DNA of 19,579 bases from JBPCOI01 sp051000395 (GTDB taxonomy: Bacteria; Actinomycetota; Actinomycetes; Mycobacteriales; Jatrophihabitantaceae). The stretch is from positions 1-19,579 of the forward strand of contig JBPCOI010000092.1 of the NCBI GenBank assembly GCA_051000395.1. Direction: 5' to 3'. The stretch's first letter is position 1, and each line of letters begins with the position of its first letter. The translations under genes were made by a program, and so were the position numbers. A model generated the notes under the pieces. It saw nothing but the letters and a program-made list of their open reading frames with translations, ran no database searches and was not told the origin of the DNA. Shown piece after piece: positions 12,724-19,579 of the stretch.

Positions 12724-12741
12724 TTGGGAAAAGATTCACGA
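12724..12741. promoter_or_regulatory. Rex operator (ROP-like 18-bp site)
   Basis: TTGGGAAAAGATTCACGA differs from the published Rex consensus TTGTGAA-n4-TTCACAA at one position in each half (T to G on the left, A to G on the right), with the correct 4-bp spacer. It lies 94 bp before the rex start codon. It covers the putative -35 and spacer of the rex promoter, the placement expected of a repressor site. In S. coelicolor Rex represses its own rex-hem operon from such a site, so autoregulation here is well supported by analogy. Confidence 0.75.
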
Positions 12742-12747
12742 GCGGCG

Positions 12748-12753
12748 TAGCTT
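12748..12753 (+). promoter_or_regulatory. -10 box (TAGCTT) of the rex-hem promoter
   Basis: TAGCTT lies 18 bp downstream of TTGGGA (12724-12729), a fair -35. The Rex site overlaps this -35 and the spacer. The resulting leader to the rex ATG would be about 75 nt. TATAAC (12703-12708) is a second possible -10 further upstream, outside the operator. Confidence 0.5.
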
Positions 12754-12834
12754 CGATCGCGTCCAGCCAGCTTCTACCACACCGGCCGGGCACCGCGTCA
12801 GGTGCCTCGCAGCGCCGGTCCCGTCGAGGTGTCG

Positions 12835-13584
12835 ATGTCCGTCGAGCGCAATGTGCCCGGGTCCCGCGTTGCCGGGGGCACCGCCGCGGATGGCGGCACC
12901 GACCGCGCCGGTGGTTGCCGCCCGCCCGACGCGCGCACAGTGCCCGACGCCACCGTGGCCCGGCTGGCGACCTACCTGCGGGTCCTTGGCGTGCTCGGCG
13001 AACGCTCGGTCAGCACGGTCTCCTCCGAGGAGCTCGCGACCGTCGCGGGCGTCAACTCCGCCAAGCTGCGCAAGGACCTGTCCCACCTCGGCAGCTACGG
13101 CGTCCGCGGGGTGGGCTACGACGTCACGACGCTAACCGACGAGATCGCCCGCACCCTGGGCGTCACGGTGCGGCGCTCGGTCGCGCTGATCGGCGTCGGC
13201 AATCTCGGCCAGGCGCTGGCCGGCTACGGCGGCTTCGCCTCGCGCGGGTTCCGGATCGCGGCACTCGTCGACGCGGACCCGGCTCGGATCGGCACCACGA
13301 TCCGCGGTCTGGTGGTGCAGGACGTGGCGGACCTGCCCCGGATCGTCGAGGAGAACGAGGTGGCGATCGCGGTGCTCGCGACGCCCGCGGCGGTGGCTCA
13401 GCAGGTGTGTGACCAGGTGGTCGCCGCCGGCGTCACGAGCATCCTCAACTTCGCGCCGGTGGTGCTATCGGTCCCGTCGCACGTCGACCTCCGCAAGGTC
13501 GACCTCGCAGCCGAACTGCAGATCCTCTCCTTCCACGAGAGCCGCAAGGCGGCCTCCCTGATCGCCTCGAGCGCCGCGCGATGA
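12835..13584 (+). CDS. rex: Redox-sensing transcriptional repressor Rex
   Basis: 249-residue Rex, a dimeric repressor that leaves DNA when NADH rises relative to NAD+. The N-terminal winged-helix domain covers about 38-110 (VARLATYLRVLGVL; VNSAKLRKDLSHLGSYGVRGVGY with the recognition helix). The Rossmann domain begins VALIGVGNLGQALAGY (116-131; GxGxxG) and has D146 at the end of strand 2, favouring NAD(H). The first ~35 residues are a Gly/Arg-rich tail specific to actinobacterial Rex. ATG 12835 is chosen because GAGG (12826-12829) lies 5 nt before it; GTG at 12802 in the same frame is an alternative. It heads the haem operon as in Streptomyces and has a Rex operator upstream, implying negative autoregulation and redox control of haem synthesis. 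Confidence 0.94.
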   Translation: MSVERNVPGSRVAGGTAADGGTDRAGGCRPPDARTVPDATVARLATYLRVLGVLGERSVSTVSSEELATVAGVNSAKLRKDLSHLGSYGVRGVGYDVTTLTDEIARTLGVTVRRSVALIGVGNLGQALAGYGGFASRGFRIAALVDADPARIGTTIRGLVVQDVADLPRIVEENEVAIAVLATPAAVAQQVCDQVVAAGVTSILNFAPVVLSVPSHVDLRKVDLAAELQILSFHESRKAASLIASSAAR

Positions 13585-13619
13585 CGGTGCGCCCGCAGGC
13601 TGGAGGGCAGCGCCGGTGA
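13581..13619 (+). other. 12-codon ORF bridging rex and hemA
   Basis: An ATG overlapping the rex stop (ATGA at 13581) opens a frame of 12 codons. It ends at TGA 13617-13619, overlapping the hemA GTG (GTGA at 13616). It spans the hemA ribosome binding site GGAGGG (13602-13607). It may serve as a relay for translational coupling; a functional peptide is unlikely. Confidence 0.3.
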
Positions 13620-14914
13620 GCGTGCTGGTGGTCGGGCTGTCGCATCGCACCGCGCCCGTCGCGCTGCTCGAGCGCGCGGCCGTCCCGGTCGACGACCTGC
13701 GCAAGACGCTCGACGAGCTGTACCGCGCCGAGACGATCAGCGAGGCGCTGCTGCTGTCGACGTGCAACCGCATCGAGGTGTACTGCGACGTCGCCCGCTT
13801 CCACCCGGCCGTCGCCGAGATCACGTCCGTGCTGGCGCGGCATGCGGGTCTCGAGGTCGGCAACCTGTCCGAGCATCTCTACGTGCACTTCGCCGAGGCG
13901 GCGGTCGAGCACATGCTCTCGGTCGCGTGCGGGCTGGACTCGATGGTGGTCGGCGAGTCGCAGATCCTCGGCCAGCTGCGCTCGGCCTACGCGCTGGGCA
14001 CCGAGGTCGGCTCGGTGGGCAGCGTGCTGCACGAGCTGGCCCAGACCTCACTGCGGGTGGGCAAACGCGCGCACTCCGAGACCGGCATCGATCAGGCCGG
14101 CGCGTCGATCGTGTCGGTGGCGCTGGACCGGGCGGCGGGCGTGCTCGGTCCGCTCGACGGCCTGCGCGCCGTCATCGTGGGCGCGGGATCGATGGGCGCG
14201 CTCGCCGGAGCGACCCTGCGGCGGCGCGGGGTCGTGGATCTCGTCGTGGCGAACCGCTCGGCAGAGCGCGCCGAGCGCCTGGCCGGGTCGCTGTCCGCGC
14301 GCGCGGCCACACTCGCCGCCCTGCCTGCCGAGATCGCCGCGGCGGACCTGCTCGTCTCCTCCACCGGCGCGAGCGGGCTCGTCGTCGACGTGGACGCGAT
14401 CGGAACCCGCGCGGCGCGCCCACTCGTCGTGCTCGACCTGGCCCTGCCACGCGACGTGTCCCCGTCCGTCGGTGACGAGCCCGGCGTCACCTACCTCGAC
14501 CTCGACGCGCTGCGCACGAGCGGCGCCATGGTCAGCGACGAGGACGTCCGCGCGGCGAGCGCGATCGTCGCGCAGGAGCTGGGCAGCTACCTCGCCGAGC
14601 AGCAGCAGCTCGCGGTAGCGCCGACCGTCAGTGCGTTGCGCGCTCGGGCGAACCAGGTGATCGACGGCGAGCTGGGACGCTTGGACGGACGCCTGCCCGG
14701 CCTGGACGCCCAGGTGCGGCGCGAGGTCGCCGACGCGGTGCGCCGTGCCGTGGAGAAGGTGCTGCACGCGCCGACTGTGCGTGTCAAGGAACTCGCGGCG
14801 ACGCCCGGCGGCGACCAGTACGCGAGCGCGTTGCGGGAGCTGTTCGACCTCGACCCGGCGACCGCCGAGTCGGTCGCCGCGGTGAAGCAGACGCCGGGCG
14901 AGGTGGCGCGATGA
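13616..14914 (+). CDS. hemA: Glutamyl-tRNA reductase
   Basis: 432-residue HemA, which reduces glutamyl-tRNA(Glu) to glutamate-1-semialdehyde with NADPH, the first committed step of C5 tetrapyrrole synthesis. VVGLSHRTAPVALLERAAV (5-23) begins the catalytic domain. LLSTCNRIEVY (46-56) holds the nucleophile C50. GLDSMVVGESQILGQLRSAY follows, then HELAQTSLRVGKRAHSET. The NADPH domain has VIVGAGSMGALAGATLRRRG and VVANRSAERAERLA. The C-terminal helices form the dimerisation domain. Length is normal. The GTG start has GGAGGG 8 nt before it. The gene ends in ATGA shared with hemC, a 4-bp overlap. Confidence 0.96.
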   Translation: MSVLVVGLSHRTAPVALLERAAVPVDDLRKTLDELYRAETISEALLLSTCNRIEVYCDVARFHPAVAEITSVLARHAGLEVGNLSEHLYVHFAEAAVEHMLSVACGLDSMVVGESQILGQLRSAYALGTEVGSVGSVLHELAQTSLRVGKRAHSETGIDQAGASIVSVALDRAAGVLGPLDGLRAVIVGAGSMGALAGATLRRRGVVDLVVANRSAERAERLAGSLSARAATLAALPAEIAAADLLVSSTGASGLVVDVDAIGTRAARPLVVLDLALPRDVSPSVGDEPGVTYLDLDALRTSGAMVSDEDVRAASAIVAQELGSYLAEQQQLAVAPTVSALRARANQVIDGELGRLDGRLPGLDAQVRREVADAVRRAVEKVLHAPTVRVKELAATPGGDQYASALRELFDLDPATAESVAAVKQTPGEVAR

Positions 14915-15831
14915 CGGCCACCCGGACGCTTCGTGTGGGTACCCGCGGCTCCGCCCTTGCGCGGACCCAGACCGGGCTGGTCGTCGACGCCCTTGGCGCG
15001 CCGGTCGAGGTCGTCGCGATCGTCACGAGCGGCGATCGCTCGAGCCAGGCGCTGTCGCAGCTCGGCGGCACTGGGGTATTCGTCTCCGCGCTGCGCGAAG
15101 CGCTGGTGGCCGGTGACATCGACGTGGCCGTCCACTCGTACAAGGACCTGCCGACCGCAGCGTCCGACGGCGTGGTGATCGGCGCCGTCCCGCCGCGTGA
15201 GGACGCCCGCGACGCGCTCGTCGCCCGCGACGGACTCACCCTCGGCGGGCTGCCCCCCGGATCGCGGATCGGCACCGGTTCGCCGCGCCGCGCCGCGCAG
15301 CTGCGCGCGCTGGGCCTGGGCGTGCAGGTCGTCGATGTGCGCGGCAACGTCGACACCCGCGTCGGGAAGGTCACCTCCGGCGAGCTGGACGCGGTCCTGC
15401 TCGCCTACGCCGGGCTGCTGCGACTGGGACGCGCAGCAGAGGTCACCGAGGTGCTCGATCCGATCCAGGTGCTACCCGCCGCGGCACAGGGCGCGCTCGC
15501 GGTGGAGTGCCGCGCGTCCGACGAGCGCGCGCTGACGCTTCTCGCCGCGCTCGATCATGCCGATACCCGCGTGGCGGTCGCCGCCGAGCGGGCGTTGCTG
15601 GCCGCGCTGGAGGCGGGCTGCTCCGCTCCGGTCGGTGCTCTGGCCGAGGTCGCCGAAGGCGAGCTCGGCACCGAAGTGTTCCTTCGTGCCTGCGTGACCG
15701 CGCTCGACGGCAGTGCTGCCGTCCGGCTCTCCGGCACCGGCGCGACAACCGATGCCGACGGGGTCGGGCGGCGGCTCGCCGCCGACCTGCTCGCCGCCGG
15801 CGCAGATCAGATGATGGGGAGCTCGACATGA
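14911..15831 (+). CDS. hemC: Porphobilinogen deaminase (hydroxymethylbilane synthase)
   Basis: 306-residue HemC, which joins four porphobilinogen molecules into hydroxymethylbilane. Motifs: VGTRGSALARTQ (9-20), HSYKDLPTA (75-83) with catalytic D79, GTGSPRRAAQL (121-131), DVRGNVDTRVGK (142-153), LPAAAQGALAVECR (188-201), and AALEAGCSAPVGAL (231-244), where C237 carries the dipyrromethane cofactor. Length matches the family. It overlaps hemA by 4 bp at the start and hemD by 4 bp at the end (both ATGA), so hemA-hemC-hemD are translationally coupled. The usual hemL is not in this window. Confidence 0.97.
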   Translation: MTATRTLRVGTRGSALARTQTGLVVDALGAPVEVVAIVTSGDRSSQALSQLGGTGVFVSALREALVAGDIDVAVHSYKDLPTAASDGVVIGAVPPREDARDALVARDGLTLGGLPPGSRIGTGSPRRAAQLRALGLGVQVVDVRGNVDTRVGKVTSGELDAVLLAYAGLLRLGRAAEVTEVLDPIQVLPAAAQGALAVECRASDERALTLLAALDHADTRVAVAAERALLAALEAGCSAPVGALAEVAEGELGTEVFLRACVTALDGSAAVRLSGTGATTDADGVGRRLAADLLAAGADQMMGSST

Positions 15832-17387
15832 CCCGAGCACGCAAGGCCACTACCCGCGCCCTGGGCCGCGTCACCTTCGTCGGTGCCGGCCCCGGGGACC
15901 CGGGCCTGCTCGCGGTGCACGCCGTGGACGCGCTGCGGCGCGCCGACGTCGTCTTCGCCGATGCCTACGTCGCGCCGGTGATCACCGCGCTCGCGAGCAC
16001 GCCGGCGCGGGCCGTGGACGCGTCGCCGGCCGAGACGGCCAAGCTGCTCCTCGCCGAGGCGCGCAGCGGGCTGGCGGTGGTGCGGCTGGTTGCCGGCGAT
16101 CCGCTGGCCGACGATGCTGCAGTGAAGGAAGCGCTCGCCGTGGCGAGGTCGGTCGTCCCGTTCGACGTCGTCCCCGGCGTCGCTACCGGCACGGGCGCCG
16201 CGACATACGCCGGCGTGCCCTACGGCTCGGTGCGCACCGAGGCCGACCTGCGCACCTTGGATTCCTGCGACTTCGACGCGCTCGCCGCCGGGGCAGGCAC
16301 GCTGGTGCTGAGCGTCGCGGCCGCGGACGTGCGCCTGCTCGGCGAGCAGCTCGTCGCCAACGGCCGCAAGCCTGACGCCGTCGTCTCGGTGAGTTGCTCG
16401 GCCACGACCACGGGCCAGCAGACGATCACCGGCACGCTGGGGGAACTGGAGCTCGCCGCGGTCGGCATGACCGGGACCCTGGTGATCACGGTCGGCAAGG
16501 CCGCGGCCCAGCGCGACAAGCTCACCTGGTGGGAGTCACGTCCGCTCTACGGGTGGAAGGTCCTCGTCCCGCGCACCAAGGACCAGGCCGTCGCGATGAG
16601 CGAGCGGTTGCGCTCCTTCGGGGCGATGCCGGTCGAGGTGCCGACGATCGCCGTCGAGCCCCCGCGCACTCCGACGCAGATGGAGCGCGCCATCAAGGGC
16701 CTGGTGACCGGCCGCTACGAGTGGATCGTGTTCACGTCCACCAACGCGGTGCGGGCGGTGCGGGAGAAGTTCGAGGAGTACGGCCTGGACGCGCGCGCGT
16801 TCGCCGGCGTGAAGATCGCCTGCGTGGGCGATGCCACCGCCGAGGCCATCCGCGCCTTCGGCATCACACCGGAGCTGCTGCCCTCGGGAGAGCAGTCCTC
16901 CGAGGGCTTGCTCGCCGACTTCCCGCCCTATGACGACGTGCTGGACCCGATCGACCGCGTGTTGCTGCCGCGCGCCGACATCGCCACCGAGACGCTCGCG
17001 GCCGGCCTGCGCGAGGCGGGCTGGGAGATCGACGACGTCACCGCGTACCGGACGGTGCGCGCCGCGCCCCCGGCGGCCGAGATCCGCGACGCGATCAAGT
17101 CGGGAGGCTTCCAGGCCGTCTGCTTCACCTCCAGTTCCACGGTGCGCAACCTGGTCGGCATCGCCGGCAAGCCGCACTCGCGCACGGTGGTGGCCTGCAT
17201 CGGGCCGCAGACGGCGGCGACAGCGCGCGAGTTCGGCCTGCGGGTTGACGTGCAGCCCGAGACCGCGTCGGTGCCCGCCCTGGTCGACGCGCTCGCCGAG
17301 TTCGCAGCGGTCCGCGCCGAGGCTGACCGCGAGAAGGCGGCGGCCGCCGCCGCGAAGAAGGCCGCGCGTCCGACCCGGCGCGCCTGA
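15828..17387 (+). CDS. hemD: Fused uroporphyrinogen-III C-methyltransferase-like / uroporphyrinogen-III synthase
   Basis: 519-residue two-domain protein. Residues 13-225 are a tetrapyrrole methylase (SUMT/CobA-like) domain with VTFVGAGPGDPGLL (15-28) and VVPGVATGTGAATYAGVPYG (114-133). Residues about 243-505 are the HemD synthase (WKVLVPRTKDQA; EWIVFTSTNAVRAV; IACVGDATAEAI; AVCFTSSSTVRNL; VACIGPQTAATAREFG), which closes hydroxymethylbilane with ring-D inversion. In the methylase half the usual GGDP-x-x-x-GRG loop reads VAGDPLADDAA, lacking the glycine pair and GRG/E segment, so methylation is doubtful. Actinobacterial HemD fusions such as Rv0511 share this kind of divergence as I recall. The C terminus is an Ala/Lys-rich tail. 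ATG 15828 overlaps the hemC stop by 4 bp; the longer upstream frame is antisense-like noise inside hemC. Confidence 0.92.
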   Translation: MTRARKATTRALGRVTFVGAGPGDPGLLAVHAVDALRRADVVFADAYVAPVITALASTPARAVDASPAETAKLLLAEARSGLAVVRLVAGDPLADDAAVKEALAVARSVVPFDVVPGVATGTGAATYAGVPYGSVRTEADLRTLDSCDFDALAAGAGTLVLSVAAADVRLLGEQLVANGRKPDAVVSVSCSATTTGQQTITGTLGELELAAVGMTGTLVITVGKAAAQRDKLTWWESRPLYGWKVLVPRTKDQAVAMSERLRSFGAMPVEVPTIAVEPPRTPTQMERAIKGLVTGRYEWIVFTSTNAVRAVREKFEEYGLDARAFAGVKIACVGDATAEAIRAFGITPELLPSGEQSSEGLLADFPPYDDVLDPIDRVLLPRADIATETLAAGLREAGWEIDDVTAYRTVRAAPPAAEIRDAIKSGGFQAVCFTSSSTVRNLVGIAGKPHSRTVVACIGPQTAATAREFGLRVDVQPETASVPALVDALAEFAAVRAEADREKAAAAAAKKAARPTRRA

Positions 17388-17460
17388 GCACGTCAGATCG
17401 CGGAGAGTTTGCCGCGCCAGCCGCGGGGAATGCTCCCAGATCTGCGAGAGGAGGAGATCC
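17388..17460 (+). promoter_or_regulatory. hemD-hemB spacer with small inverted repeats and strong ribosome binding site
   Basis: A 73-bp gap inside the haem operon. CAGATC (17394-17399) and GATCTG (17439-17444) form a 6-bp inverted repeat. Within it, CGCGG (17399-17403) could pair with CCGCG (17412-17416). GAGGAGGAG just before the hemB GTG is the strongest ribosome binding site in the window. The spacer could hold partial attenuation or processing signals. No promoter is clear. Confidence 0.35.
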
Positions 17461-18498
17461 GTGACGTTGCCCGAGCTGCCGGCGTTCCCGATCTCCCGGC
17501 CGCGGCGGTTGCGGCGCACCGCCACACTGCGGGCGCTGGTGTCGGACGTGAACGTGCGCCCGGCTGACCTGGTGCTGCCGATGTTCGTGCGCGAGGGCAT
17601 CGGCGAGCCGCACCCGATTGCCTCGATGCCCGGCGTCGTCCAGCACACCCAGGACTCCCTGGCCAAGGCGGCGCGAGAGGCCGTCGAGGCAGGTGTCGGC
17701 GGGCTGATGTTGTTCGGTATCCCGCTCGGCAAGGACGCCCAGGGCTCCGGCGCCGACGACCCCGACGGTGTGCTAAACGTGGCGCTGCGCCGGGTGCGCG
17801 CCGAGGTGGGTGACAGCACGGTGTTGATGGCCGACCTGTGCCTGGACGAGTTCACCGACCACGGCCACTGCGGCGTCCTGACCGGCAGCAGCACCGACGG
17901 CCTCGGCTCCCACGGCGGCGCCGAGGGCACCGTCGACAACGACGCGACCTTGCACCGCTATGCCGCAATGGCCCGCGCGCAGGCCGAGGCGGGAGCGCAC
18001 CTGCTCGGGACGAGCGGGATGATTGACGGGCAGGTCGGCGCGGTACGCGCGGTGCTCGACGCGTCCGGACACCACGACACCGGCATTCTTGCCTATGCGC
18101 CGAAGTACGCCTCCGGCTTCTACGGCCCGTTCCGGGAAGCGGTGAACTCCTCGCTCGTCGGCAACCGGGCCGGCTACCAGCAGGACCACACCCGCACCGT
18201 CCGCGAGGCGCTGGCCGAGGTCGCGCTCGATATCGCCGAGGGCGCTGACATCGTGATGGTCAAGCCGGCGCTGCCCTACCTCGACGTGCTGCGAGCGGTC
18301 GCCGACGCCGCCCCCGTCCCCGTCGCCGCGTATCAGATCAGCGGCGAGTACGCGATGGTCGAGGCCGCCGCCGAACGCGGTTGGCTCGACCGCGAACGGG
18401 TGATCGCCGAGACGCTGAGCTGTATCAAGCGGGCGGGGGCGTCGGTCATCCTCACCTACTGGGCGCTCGAGGCGGCATGGCGGCAGCCGGGCCGGTGA
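17461..18498 (+). CDS. hemB: Delta-aminolevulinic acid dehydratase (porphobilinogen synthase)
   Basis: 345-residue HemB TIM barrel, which condenses two 5-aminolevulinate molecules into porphobilinogen. Schiff-base lysines are K215 (AYAPKYASGFYGPF) and K268 (MVKPALPYLD). The active-site metal loop is DLCLDEFTDHGHCG (125-138), with C127, D129 and C137: two of three Zn-type cysteines plus one Asp, a hybrid of the Zn (C-C-C) and Mg (D/A-rich) types. A short insert (TGSSTDGLGSHGGAEG, 141-156) follows. The GTG start has GAGGAGGAG directly upstream. It is 73 bp after hemD, and its stop overlaps the next start as GTGA, so the downstream fusion gene is coupled to it. Confidence 0.96.
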   Translation: MTLPELPAFPISRPRRLRRTATLRALVSDVNVRPADLVLPMFVREGIGEPHPIASMPGVVQHTQDSLAKAAREAVEAGVGGLMLFGIPLGKDAQGSGADDPDGVLNVALRRVRAEVGDSTVLMADLCLDEFTDHGHCGVLTGSSTDGLGSHGGAEGTVDNDATLHRYAAMARAQAEAGAHLLGTSGMIDGQVGAVRAVLDASGHHDTGILAYAPKYASGFYGPFREAVNSSLVGNRAGYQQDHTRTVREALAEVALDIAEGADIVMVKPALPYLDVLRAVADAAPVPVAAYQISGEYAMVEAAAERGWLDRERVIAETLSCIKRAGASVILTYWALEAAWRQPGR

Positions 18499-19445
18499 AC
18501 GCCGCCGGCGGTGCCGGGCGCCGCTCCCGTGCCGGCGTCTTCTACCGCGAGCCCGGCCGAAGCTATCTCAGCTCGCTGGTGCTGTTGCTGGTGCTGGGCG
18601 CCGGCTTCGCCGCGGACGTCGCGCTCGGCGGCGGACGCGCGCACCTCGCCGGCTGGATCGTGGCGGTCGTCCTCGTCGTCGGGGTGGACCTGCTCGTCAC
18701 GTACGCGGCCCGCTCGACGCGCTCGCTCACCATCACCGCGGACGAGCTTCGCGTGGGGGAGGCCAGCCTCGTCCGCGACCGGATCGTGGGCTTCGAGCTC
18801 GACCTGGACCGCTCCCTCCCGGTGCTGGGCCGCAGCATCGCCGAGGGCCTGCCCCGCGGCGCGAGCGGGTTGGCACTGCACCTGGTGGGCGGTGCCGTGC
18901 TGCTGGTGCCGACCAGGCACCCGGATCGGGTCGCGGCAGCACTCGAGGTAGCGCTGGAGCGGCTCGACATCCGCGTCGCCGAGCCGCAGGATCTGCCGCT
19001 GCTCGCGGAGATCGACAGTCGCGCCGAGTCGCTGTTTCGCGTCGCCGGCCTCGAGCTGCCCCCGATCCCGTTCCCCGTGGACGAGATGCACGAGGCGCTG
19101 GTGGTCTTCGTCGCCGGTCGCCCGCCGGTGGGATTCGTCCGGGTGGACGAGGTGGACGGGCTCGCGCACGTCGAGGAGCTCGCGGTCGTCCCGGGCCGGA
19201 TGCGGCAGGGGCTCGGGACCGGGCTGCTCGAAGCGGGCTGTGCGTGGGCCGCCGAGCACGGGTACCCGGCGATCACGCTGATCACGTATGCCGACGTACC
19301 CTGGAACGCGCCGTTCTACGCCGCGCGCGGGTTCCACGAGGTTCGCGAGCACACTCCGGAGATCGTCGAGCTGCGCGACTGGGAACGTGCAGTCGGCCTG
19401 GATGGGCTCGGCTACCGCATCGTCATGCGCCGCGAGCTGCCGTAG
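18495..19445 (+). CDS. Fusion of a two-helix membrane domain (DUF3093-like) and a GNAT acetyltransferase
   Basis: 316-residue protein of two unrelated halves. Residues 1-155 resemble the small actinobacterial DUF3093 membrane proteins: GVFYREPGRSY, transmembrane helices at about 24-44 and 51-71, a soluble beta-rich segment (SLTITADELRVGEASLVRDRIVGFE), and a closing TRHPDRVAAAL (140-150). Residues 157-316 are a GNAT N-acetyltransferase (DIRVAEPQDLPLLAEID; VEELAVVPGRMRQGLGTGLL with the acetyl-CoA loop R/QxxGxG; APFYAARGFHEV near the end). The reading frame is continuous. GTG 18495 overlaps the hemB stop (GTGA); ATG 18477 in the same frame is an alternative. Mycobacteria have a membrane-protein gene (Rv0513) after hemB, so the membrane half is in its ancestral place and the GNAT half is the addition. 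The acetyl acceptor is unknown. Confidence 0.8.
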   Translation: MNAAGGAGRRSRAGVFYREPGRSYLSSLVLLLVLGAGFAADVALGGGRAHLAGWIVAVVLVVGVDLLVTYAARSTRSLTITADELRVGEASLVRDRIVGFELDLDRSLPVLGRSIAEGLPRGASGLALHLVGGAVLLVPTRHPDRVAAALEVALERLDIRVAEPQDLPLLAEIDSRAESLFRVAGLELPPIPFPVDEMHEALVVFVAGRPPVGFVRVDEVDGLAHVEELAVVPGRMRQGLGTGLLEAGCAWAAEHGYPAITLITYADVPWNAPFYAARGFHEVREHTPEIVELRDWERAVGLDGLGYRIVMRRELP

Positions 19446-19477
19446 CTGCGTGGGCGGGGCGCCCCGGCGGCGGTGAC

Positions 19478-19507
19478 GCGGCGGCGGGTGGCGCGGCGGC
19501 GGGTGGC
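19478..19507. repeat. Two identical 15-bp tandem repeats
   Basis: GCGGCGGCGGGTGGC is repeated exactly at 19478-19492 and 19493-19507 in the non-coding region after the fusion gene. A 12-bp palindrome CGGGGCGCCCCG (19455-19466) lies just before. No coding function is seen. Confidence 0.8.
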
Positions 19508-19522
19508 CGGTGGTGGCCGGCG

Positions 19523-19579
19523 CGTTACGCCTGCTCCGACCGTCCCGGAGCGCGTTATGTGGTTCGGCCAGGCGTAACG
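19523..19579. repeat. 11-bp perfect inverted repeat with nested hairpin
   Basis: CGTTACGCCTG (19523-19533) is the exact reverse complement of CAGGCGTAACG (19569-19579), the last 11 bases of the window. Inside it, CTCCG (19534-19538) pairs with CGGAG (19546-19550) around a 7-nt loop, and CGCGTTAT (19551-19558) echoes CGCGTTAC (19521-19528). It may be a terminator, or part of a dispersed palindromic element that continues past the window. Confidence 0.65.

Noticed and set aside
15507..15827. Upstream extension of hemD
   Set aside because: The extra residues are an Arg-rich shifted reading of hemC. The ATGA overlap at 15828 is the natural start.
1..19579. A wholly new defence, CRISPR, toxin or mobile system
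   Set aside because: I found no repeat-spacer array, nuclease, helicase, transposase, tRNA or small toxin pair. The window is largely conserved core genome; the novelty is in regulation, fusions and domain changes.

Overview
The window is high-GC actinobacterial chromosome. It has GTG and TTG starts, short -10 TAnnnT promoters and tightly packed genes. Most of the order matches, as I recall it, the regX3 - Rv0495c - ppx1 - Rv0498 - proC - Rv0500A - bS22 - Rv0501 - Rv0502 - serB1 - Rv0508 - hemA - hemC - hemD - hemB block of Mycobacterium tuberculosis. A BldN-type ECF sigma factor with its RsbN-like membrane partner, and rex upstream of hemA, are instead arranged as in Streptomyces. The organism is therefore a non-mycobacterial, non-streptomycete actinomycete; I cannot name the genus. 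No database search was run, and homologies rest on recognising family motifs.

Layout. 1-173: the 3' tail of a RegX3-like response regulator, attached to about 125 bases that do not fit it. 155-1006 (-): Cys-rich conserved protein. 1044-1976: Ppx/GppA phosphatase. 2005-2841: TIM-barrel sugar isomerase/epimerase-like protein. 2988-4745: proline dehydrogenase, then pyrroline-5-carboxylate reductase. 4930-5181: excisionase-like HTH protein. 5321-5419: 32-residue ribosomal protein bS22. 5453-7669: atypical SDR epimerase plus acyltransferase. 7593-8501 (-): SerB-like HAD phosphatase. 8538-9779 (-) and 9900-10724 (-): RsbN-like anti-sigma candidate and BldN-like sigma factor. 10963-12694: acyl-CoA synthetase and glutaredoxin-like protein. 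12835-18498: rex-hemA-hemC-hemD-hemB. 18495-19445: a membrane-domain/GNAT fusion translationally coupled to hemB. 19446-19579: repeat-rich intergenic DNA ending in an inverted repeat.

How it works together. The right half is a tetrapyrrole operon (glutamyl-tRNA to uroporphyrinogen III) headed by the NADH/NAD+ sensor Rex. A near-consensus Rex operator lies over the presumed rex promoter, so haem synthesis should respond to redox state. The left half holds conserved housekeeping and phosphate, proline, envelope-lipid and ribosome genes. Five of its genes appear to start leaderless, with TAnnnT placed 6 nt (GTG) or 7 nt (ATG) before the start codon. I see no phage, IS element, CRISPR array, tRNA or defence system. 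No gap between genes exceeds about 300 bases.
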